Shown one piece after another: positions 7,000 to 11,395 of a stretch of 11,395 nucleotides of DNA. Each line of letters starts with the position of its first letter. Within the stretch, counting starts at the first letter, position 1. Made by a program: the position numbers and the translations under genes. This DNA comes from Saprospiraceae bacterium (GTDB taxonomy: Bacteria; Bacteroidota; Bacteroidia; Chitinophagales; Saprospiraceae), in contig SLDF01000275.1 in the NCBI GenBank assembly GCA_007125435.1, forward strand, positions 1 through 11,395. Direction: 5' to 3'. Under the pieces are notes generated by a model, which worked only from the letters and a program-made list of their open reading frames with translations, was not told the DNA's origin and made no database searches.

Positions 7000-8076
7000 T
7001 TAAGCTTCCAGCAATTTGATGCGATATGGTTTTTTTTGTGTAAACTCTATCCATATGCCTGTCTTAAACGACCATAAACCGCTGTTATTGCTGATTAAGA
7101 TTTCGTACGGCTCACCTATTTCGACTTGCTTCAACCATAGCCTTTCATTGTCAGGAATGGTATCATTCATGAATTCATAGAATATCCCATTGTCCAAAAA
7201 TAACAACATATCATCCCTGTCCAATTTATCTTGAAAGCCCATTACCCCATCTTGAGATGATAAGACTTTTGCAACTTGGATATTATCATTATCTATTGAT
7301 CTTATAAAATCACTAGCTTGTGGTAAATCCTTACTTTGGATATTTAGTAGTATTATTTTTAAATCTGTCAGATGTTCTGAAAGCCTCCTACGACCATGCC
7401 TGTCATCCAGAAGCTGCTTAAATTCCATAAGTTTATCTGCACTAGCTGATATAGTGCCTATCCTTTGTCCATAGACTTCGTCCACAGTAGCTGATAATTT
7501 CACAGATGCGTCTAAAATCCTGTTTGTCGCCTTACTTGGCAGCTGAAAAGGTCTTAGCCATGATGGCAAGTTTTCATTTATGATGCTATGAAGAGTTGAG
7601 ACTGTATGGTTGGCTTTTCTGTCGCTCCATATTGTACCCGTCAACTTTAGAAACTTTTGGTCTAGCACTCGCGTATTAACCTTTTTCATGCCGTGATAGA
7701 GCAAGACTTTTTTGTTAGCTTCATAATATTCCATTGATGCCTCTCTGGATATAGCGCGGACGATTTTTCCATTTGGTTTATCAATCATGAGGTACTTGGG
7801 CGTTCCTGGCCATAAAATACTTTGACCGCCTTGCAGATAGGCTTCAATATGTGGTGATAAATCGTGTTCATGCATCACAGGAATCTGCTTTCTATAATCC
7901 TTGTGCATCAATACACTTTGAAACTGATGCTTCCTGCCGTATGTCGTCAAGATAGCTCTATCCACCAAAAGCTTAGCCAGGTTGGCTTGCTTGTCTAAGG
8001 CATTTTCTGACCAAGCTTTTATGCTTTGGATGACACGTTTGCCGTAGGGCCGAATTATAGATGATTTAATACCCAT
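7000..8076 (-). CDS. Degenerate, C-terminally truncated GH3-family protein
   Basis: This is a 358-residue homologue of the GH3 acyl-adenylating family (plant auxin-responsive GH3; in Bacteroidota usually about 500 residues). Family landmarks as I remember them are present: the N-terminal MGIKSSIIRPYGKRV, a TTYGRKHQF segment at 44-52, ILWPGTPKYL at 87-96, LPSWLRPFQLPSKATNRI at 170-187, FQDKLDRDDMLLFLDNGIFY at 281-300 and NNSGLWSF at 330-337. However, the first nucleotide-binding motif (normally SGTTSGxxKxIP, after the WPGxPxYF segment) reads MIDKPNGKIVRAIS at 97-110. The second (YxASEG) reads VLSSQDG at 271-277, and the third loses its acidic residue (GD becomes GI at 340-341). The protein ends at YRIKLLEA, just where the hinge and C-terminal domain should begin. 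I infer a catalytically dead or repurposed protein. The reading frame has no internal stop, which argues against a recent pseudogene. No clear promoter was found. Confidence 0.75.
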   Translation of the reverse strand: MGIKSSIIRPYGKRVIQSIKAWSENALDKQANLAKLLVDRAILTTYGRKHQFQSVLMHKDYRKQIPVMHEHDLSPHIEAYLQGGQSILWPGTPKYLMIDKPNGKIVRAISREASMEYYEANKKVLLYHGMKKVNTRVLDQKFLKLTGTIWSDRKANHTVSTLHSIINENLPSWLRPFQLPSKATNRILDASVKLSATVDEVYGQRIGTISASADKLMEFKQLLDDRHGRRRLSEHLTDLKIILLNIQSKDLPQASDFIRSIDNDNIQVAKVLSSQDGVMGFQDKLDRDDMLLFLDNGIFYEFMNDTIPDNERLWLKQVEIGEPYEILISNNSGLWSFKTGIWIEFTQKKPYRIKLLEA

Positions 8077-8154
8077 GTACTCAATGGTTGATTACTTTTT
8101 TTAAACTACTGCACTTTTTTATGTTGATTCAGTCTACTTTACGACTGTATCTAA

Positions 8155-8766
8155 TTATTTTATTTTAAAATCAAGCAATTTATTCCCATTCATATAGCCT
8201 TTTAATTGATCGCCCATTTCTATTGGGCCTACGCCTGCAGGAGTACCGGTATAAATGAGATCACCTTCTTGAAGCGTGAAGTACTTAGATACATGATGGA
8301 TGATATCATCAAAGTTAAATAACATCAGCTTTGTATCGCCTTTTTGTTTGATTTGTCCATTTTTGTGAAGTTCAAATGTGATCCCATTTTCCCTCATCTC
8401 CTCTGTTAGCTGTTGAAATGTACCTATGACAGCCGAATGGTCAAATGCTTTGGCCTTCTCCCAGGGAAGCCCCTTGTCTTTGCATTTTTGCTGTATGTCT
8501 CTGGCCGTAAAGTCGATGCCCAATGAGACCATATCATAATACCTCGAAGCATACTGGGGCTCTATGGCCTTGCCTTTTTTACTTACGCGCAATACTATTT
8601 CTAATTCATAATGGACATCCTGTGTAAACTCCGGTATATAAAAAGCCTGATTATCTTTTAATAAAGCTGTTGGTGGCTTCATGAATATTACCGGTTCATC
8701 AGGAATCGGATTGTTGAGTTCCTTAGCGTGGGCTGCATAATTACGTCCAATACAAAATATCTTCAT
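8155..8766 (-). CDS. Fumarylacetoacetate hydrolase family protein (FAHD1/acylpyruvase-like)
   Basis: This is a single-domain FAH-fold hydrolase of 203 residues, the small form of the family. Metal ligands are visible as E54xE56 in HYELEIVL and D85 in GIDFTARD. The lid pair His13/Glu16 lies in GRNYAAHAKE, and Lys106 and Gln92 sit where catalytic or binding residues are found in human FAHD1; as I recall that protein, all these positions share one constant offset of 17. TGTPAGVGP near the C-terminus is another family signature. The expected activity is Mg/Mn-dependent cleavage of acylpyruvates or decarboxylation of oxaloacetate in the cytosol; the exact substrate cannot be read from the sequence. 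It starts 36 bases after the trpS stop and is probably cotranscribed with it. The GH3-like gene follows after 78 bases. Confidence 0.9.
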   Translation of the reverse strand: MKIFCIGRNYAAHAKELNNPIPDEPVIFMKPPTALLKDNQAFYIPEFTQDVHYELEIVLRVSKKGKAIEPQYASRYYDMVSLGIDFTARDIQQKCKDKGLPWEKAKAFDHSAVIGTFQQLTEEMRENGITFELHKNGQIKQKGDTKLMLFNFDDIIHHVSKYFTLQEGDLIYTGTPAGVGPIEMGDQLKGYMNGNKLLDFKIK

Positions 8767-8802
8767 GAATTTACTTTTTCATATTTATCAACAAGCTTAT
8801 TG

Positions 8803-9819
8803 CTATTTCAACTTGAGTTTAGGCAGACCACAAATCTCCTTCACTTCGTAGAGCGTTTGCTGTGCTCTTTTGCGTATGGTTGCAGAACTCTCTTGTAGCA
8901 TTTGTTTGTATATCTTCTTCTGACTATTGATCTCGTTAAATCGCTCTCTGATCGGCGTGATCTCATTAATGATGGCAGTCGACACCGCATCTTTCAAAGC
9001 CACATATTTCAGTTCACCCTTTTGATAATCTGCCAGCAACTCTTCATGCGCATCCATGTTTCCACAAGCTTTCAATAGCTCAAACAAGTTTTTTACACCG
9101 GCACTCATTTCATTTGATGCGCTTTCACCGGTATCCGTCACGGCGGATCTGATCTGTTTTTGTACCCTTGCATCCTCTGCCAATAAGCTGATATAATGCT
9201 TTTCGCCCAGGCTTTTGCTCATTTTCCTACTGGGGTCTGCTGTCGACAATACCTTCGGTAGTTCCGTAAATAACGGTTCAGGGTGCTTAAAATAAGGTTT
9301 TCCAAATAAATGATTAAATCGCTGTGCAATGTTACGTGACAGCTCCAGATGTTGTTCCTGATCCTTACCGACCGGTACATAATCTGCATGATACATCAAG
9401 ATATCTGCTGCTTGCAAAACAGGGTATAGGTAAAGCCCGGCAGAGATAAAAGCTTCCTTGTCTGTTTCTTTAAGTTGATCCGTCTTATCCTTAAATTGAG
9501 TCATCCTCTGGAGCTCGCCATATGAGCAATTGCATGCTAATATCCAAGACAGTTCTGTGTGCTCGGGAATGAGGGACTGCAAAAATATACTTTCAGCTTC
9601 TATCCCACATGCCATCAGTAGAAAGGCCATCCTCCATGTCCGTTCTTGGAGCTGGGCTGATTTGTAAGGCACTGTCATGGAGTGGTAATTTACGACACCA
9701 AATGCACAGTTATAATCAGCCTGTAACTGCACCCAATTCTTTACGGCGCCAAAGTAATTGCCAAGATGAATGTCACCTGTAGGCTGTATTGCTGATAGTA
9801 TGTTTTTTCTTGCTTCCAT
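8803..9819 (-). CDS. trpS: Tryptophan-tRNA ligase
   Basis: This class I aminoacyl-tRNA synthetase attaches tryptophan to tRNA-Trp. The 338-residue length is normal for the bacterial TrpS. The protein starts MEARKNILSAIQPTG, the usual N-terminus. The HIGH-type motif is TGDIHLGNY at 14-22, the tryptophanyl-adenylate region includes GLYLYPVLQAADIL around 127-140 and VPVGKDQEQH at 147-156, and the KMSKS loop is RKMSKSLGE at 197-205. The C-terminal helical anticodon-binding domain is complete. It begins 5 bases after the ridA stop, so it is almost certainly in one operon with it. No T-box-like leader is seen directly upstream, since the preceding sequence is coding. Confidence 0.97.
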   Translation of the reverse strand: MEARKNILSAIQPTGDIHLGNYFGAVKNWVQLQADYNCAFGVVNYHSMTVPYKSAQLQERTWRMAFLLMACGIEAESIFLQSLIPEHTELSWILACNCSYGELQRMTQFKDKTDQLKETDKEAFISAGLYLYPVLQAADILMYHADYVPVGKDQEQHLELSRNIAQRFNHLFGKPYFKHPEPLFTELPKVLSTADPSRKMSKSLGEKHYISLLAEDARVQKQIRSAVTDTGESASNEMSAGVKNLFELLKACGNMDAHEELLADYQKGELKYVALKDAVSTAIINEITPIRERFNEINSQKKIYKQMLQESSATIRKRAQQTLYEVKEICGLPKLKLK

Positions 9820-9824
9820 GGACT

Positions 9825-10205
9825 TTATATTCCGGCTATCACAGATATTTCTACGTTTACAAATTTGGGTAGATTTGATACTTCTACCAATTCTCTTGCA
9901 GGAGCAGTATCTTCCTTGAAGTATTGGGCATAGACAGCATTGATCCGACCAAATGCATGCATATCCTTTACAAAAACAGATGCTTTTAAGACGTGCTCAT
10001 AATCCAGACCCGCTTCATTCAGTATAGCTCCGATATTTTTGAGAACCCTATGCGTTTCATCTTCAATATTGTCGACTTCCAATTCTCCTGTATCTGGATT
10101 CATGGCGATCTGGCCACTGACGAATAAAATGTTGCCAAAAGATACAGCTTGGTTGTATGGCCCTATAGGTGCTGGGGCTTTCCCTGTTGTTAGTATGGAT
10201 TTCAT
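9825..10205 (-). CDS. ridA: RidA family reactive enamine/imine deaminase
   Basis: RidA proteins hydrolyse 2-aminoacrylate and related enamines or imines released by pyridoxal-phosphate enzymes, which protects those enzymes. The protein has 126 residues, the normal size for this trimeric family. Diagnostic parts are APIGPYNQAV at 12-21 with Tyr17, LFVSGQIAMNPDTGE at 27-41, and APARELVEVSNLP at 101-113. Arg104 corresponds to the essential Arg105 of E. coli RidA. Glu120 in VEISVIAG is also conserved. Having this arginine places it in the active RidA group. It leads the ridA-trpS-FAH run and has its own candidate promoter. Confidence 0.95.
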   Translation of the reverse strand: MKSILTTGKAPAPIGPYNQAVSFGNILFVSGQIAMNPDTGELEVDNIEDETHRVLKNIGAILNEAGLDYEHVLKASVFVKDMHAFGRINAVYAQYFKEDTAPARELVEVSNLPKFVNVEISVIAGI

Positions 10206-10218
10206 TTACAATAAGTTT

Positions 10219-10246
10219 ATTATAGAAAGTACCACGAGTTGATCAA
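10219..10246 (-). promoter_or_regulatory. Candidate ridA promoter
   Basis: On the minus strand, TTGATC and TATAAT are separated by 16 bases and lie 13 bases or more upstream of the ridA ATG. Read the Bacteroidota way, this is TTG, 19 bases, then TATAATAA, which keeps the TA but not the TTTG of the -7 box. It follows directly after the rpmF terminator, where a new promoter is expected. Confidence 0.42.
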
Positions 10247-10277
10247 AAAGATGGTGATAGACTGCACATTCTAACAC

Positions 10278-10310
10278 AAAAAGCCCCTCATGTTACTATG
10301 GGAGCTTTTT
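10278..10310 (-). terminator. Rho-independent terminator after rpmF
   Basis: An imperfect inverted repeat has arms AAAAAGCCCC and GGGAGCTTTTT (plus strand) with a short loop around TGTTAC. It has one mismatch and one bulge and ends in a T run on both strands, so it could work in either direction. It begins 26 bases after the rpmF stop codon and separates yceD-rpmF from ridA-trpS. Confidence 0.75.
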
Positions 10311-10335
10311 AATGTATGTCTTTGAAAAAATCTAC

Positions 10336-10533
10336 CTATAGATCTTCTTCTACTTCTCCTTTTACGAGTATTCTGCCTTTGTAGTATAGATCACCATCTA
10401 CCTCATAGGCTCTGTGAAACAAATGCGCCTCACCTGTAGTCTTACATGTTGCAACATTAGGTGCTACAGCCTTGTAGTGAGTGCGACGCTTACGCTTACG
10501 CTGTTTTGAGATTCTGGACTTAGGATGTGCCAT
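10336..10533 (-). CDS. rpmF: 50S ribosomal protein L32 (zinc-free form)
   Basis: This is a small protein of the large ribosomal subunit. The 65 residues begin MAHPKSRISKQRKRKRRTHY, the typical basic L32 N-terminus. The usual zinc ribbon with four cysteines (CPxCG and CxxCG) is replaced: only Cys30 remains, and the region reads TCKTTGEAHLFHRAYEVDG at 29-47. This cysteine-poor TGEAHLxHRAY form is, from memory, common in Flavobacteriia and relatives. It lies 28 bases after yceD, the conserved yceD-rpmF pairing, and a terminator follows. Confidence 0.96.
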   Translation of the reverse strand: MAHPKSRISKQRKRKRRTHYKAVAPNVATCKTTGEAHLFHRAYEVDGDLYYKGRILVKGEVEEDL

Positions 10534-10561
10534 TGCTCTGTTATTTTAATTCGTTTTATAA

Positions 10562-11083
10562 TTATTTTAAATCTTTTAGGACGTCCCATATAGAGGTGTC
10601 CTCATTGTCTTCATCTTCATTTGATGATCCCCTGTTCAGGTGTTCCAGCACGTCGTCATTACAAGGTGCTGATTCATCTTCATCACAATCATATACTTTT
10701 GCTATCGGAACAGACAGTGAGATCATTTCATAAATCTGATTGCCGACATTGATTTCATTTGTATTCTTCGTAATGTAAATGATATCCTCCTCTTCTTTAT
10801 ATTCATCAGAATATTTTAGGTGGATATCAAATGCATTCTCGATTGGCAGCTTTATCGACTCCAGGCACCTGTCACAGGGCGTATCCATATACCCCTTAAT
10901 GTCAAAATGCAAGGTCAGAATATTCACTTTCTTGTCTAGTGAAACTTCTACAGTGAATAAACCACTATCAATCAGCGAGTTGTCAAATATACTAAGAAAT
11001 TCACTCCCAATCTCAAATCTAAATTCATGTTGCCCGCTTTCGAGCCCCATGATCGGTATAGTATATGATTTTAACGGATTCAT
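10562..11083 (-). CDS. yceD: YceD/DUF177 family protein
   Basis: This DUF177 (YceD) protein is encoded directly upstream of rpmF in many bacteria; homologues have been tied to 23S rRNA metabolism, but the molecular role is not settled. The product is 173 residues if it starts at ATG 11081-11083. A TTG one codon upstream (11084-11086) also keeps the frame but is a less likely start. The DUF177 signature is the CDRCLESIKLPI segment, with two cysteines four residues apart at about 70-73, followed by EEDIIYI and a conserved SVPIAKVYDC. The tail is very acidic (NEDEDNEDTS) and ends with IWDVLKDLK, where the family usually has DPRWxxLKxL. A good promoter lies just upstream. Confidence 0.88.
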   Translation of the reverse strand: MNPLKSYTIPIMGLESGQHEFRFEIGSEFLSIFDNSLIDSGLFTVEVSLDKKVNILTLHFDIKGYMDTPCDRCLESIKLPIENAFDIHLKYSDEYKEEEDIIYITKNTNEINVGNQIYEMISLSVPIAKVYDCDEDESAPCNDDVLEHLNRGSSNEDEDNEDTSIWDVLKDLK

Positions 11084-11106
11084 CAATCGTTATTTCAAAA
11101 GGACTG

Positions 11107-11136
11107 CAAAGATAATACCATTAAATGAAATTTCAA
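11107..11136 (-). promoter_or_regulatory. Bacteroidota-type promoter of yceD-rpmF
   Basis: On the minus strand, TTG (11134-11136) is followed by exactly 19 bases and then TATCTTTG (11107-11114). This is a full match to the consensus TTG-N19/20-TAnnTTTG used by the primary sigma factor of Bacteroidota. Transcription should begin near 11100-11103, giving a leader of only about 20 bases before the yceD ATG. Confidence 0.75.
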
Positions 11137-11200
11137 ACATTAATTGCAATATTTAGATGACCACCACATGTAGCATCAAAGCGATATTAATTAAAACGTG

Positions 11201-11240
11201 TTTTTGGCTTTGGGCGTGCCCCTTCGGGTCGGGCTATACG
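11201..11240 (+). repeat. GC-rich REP-like intergenic element
   Basis: A short GC-rich island sits in otherwise AT-rich intergenic sequence. It contains the palindrome GGGCGTGCCC and, directly after, CCCTTCGGG and a GTCGGGCTATACG block, so it can form alternative small hairpins. From memory, blocks ending in GGTCGGGCT recur between genes in many Bacteroidota genomes; only one copy is present in this window, so its repeated nature is inference. It is about 65 bases upstream of the yceD promoter. Positions 11137-11200 hold nothing else I recognise. Confidence 0.45.
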
Positions 11241-11250
11241 TTTGTATTCA

Positions 11251-11394
11251 CTACATATCTATGGAGTGTCGCTGCAGATGATGTTCGGCTTCTTCCAGTC
11301 GCCGAGCCAGAGTCGCTTTAATTTTATTGTAAGATTTACAGAGCATTCTTAGTATTGGATTTAAATCGAGGTTTAGTCGATGCTGAGCCGAGGG
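11251..11394 (-). CDS. Possible C-terminal end of an unknown protein (5'-partial)
   Basis: The minus-strand frame is open from the window edge for 47 codons and ends in TAG at 11251-11253. The end reads LARRLEEAEHHLQRHSIDM, preceded by LRMLCKSYNKIKA, which looks like charged amphipathic helix. It has the same direction as yceD and would place the GC-rich element in the gap between the two genes. I do not recognise a family, and a 47-codon open stretch could arise by chance, so this is a weak call. Confidence 0.3.
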   Translation of the reverse strand, partial: PSAQHRLNLDLNPILRMLCKSYNKIKATLARRLEEAEHHLQRHSIDM

Positions 11395-11395
11395 C

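Noticed and set aside
8077..8154. Small inverted repeat (CAGTC/GACTG) and T runs between the FAH and GH3-like genes, considered as a terminator
   Set aside because: The stem is only 5 base pairs and no T run follows it in the minus-strand direction.

Overview
The window looks like a chromosomal housekeeping segment from a member of the Bacteroidota, probably a Saprospiria, Chitinophagia or Sphingobacteria-like lineage. Four observations support this. The block bamD-rpoZ-coaBC-porD (DUF4835) is characteristic of the phylum. Candidate promoters match the Bacteroidota form TTG-N19-TAnnTTTG. Ribosomal protein L32 is the zinc-free type I associate with this phylum. Shine-Dalgarno sequences are weak or absent. 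No phage, CRISPR, rRNA or tRNA gene was seen.

Layout. Positions 3-2204 (+) hold the C-terminal part of a Dna2/UPF1-type superfamily 1 helicase whose start lies outside the window. It is followed by purA (2361-3638, +) with an A-rich leader. All remaining genes are on the minus strand. PurA meets them tail to tail with an 11-base overlap. In transcription order they are: a possible partial ORF at the right edge; a yceD-rpmF operon with a clear promoter and terminator; a ridA-trpS-FAH hydrolase run, with a GH3-like gene 78 bases further on; and bamD-rpoZ-coaBC-porD.

How the genes relate. BamD belongs to the outer-membrane protein assembly machine, and PorD is an accessory factor of type IX secretion, so the last operon mixes envelope biogenesis with a core RNA polymerase subunit and coenzyme A synthesis. 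RpoZ and BamD overlap by 41 bases, which suggests translational coupling. YceD and L32 are a conserved pair. RidA removes reactive enamines, TrpS charges tRNA-Trp, and the FAH protein resembles FAHD1-type acylpyruvase/oxaloacetate decarboxylase.

The least ordinary item is the GH3-family protein (7000-8076). It keeps the family's overall sequence pattern, but all three recognisable nucleotide-binding motifs are degraded and it stops exactly where the C-terminal domain should begin, so it looks like a pseudoenzyme. Smaller points of interest are the altered CoaC active-site residues, a GC-rich REP-like element upstream of yceD, and an in-frame extension containing a run of ten A's before purA. 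I did not find a convincing new multi-gene defence or mobile system.
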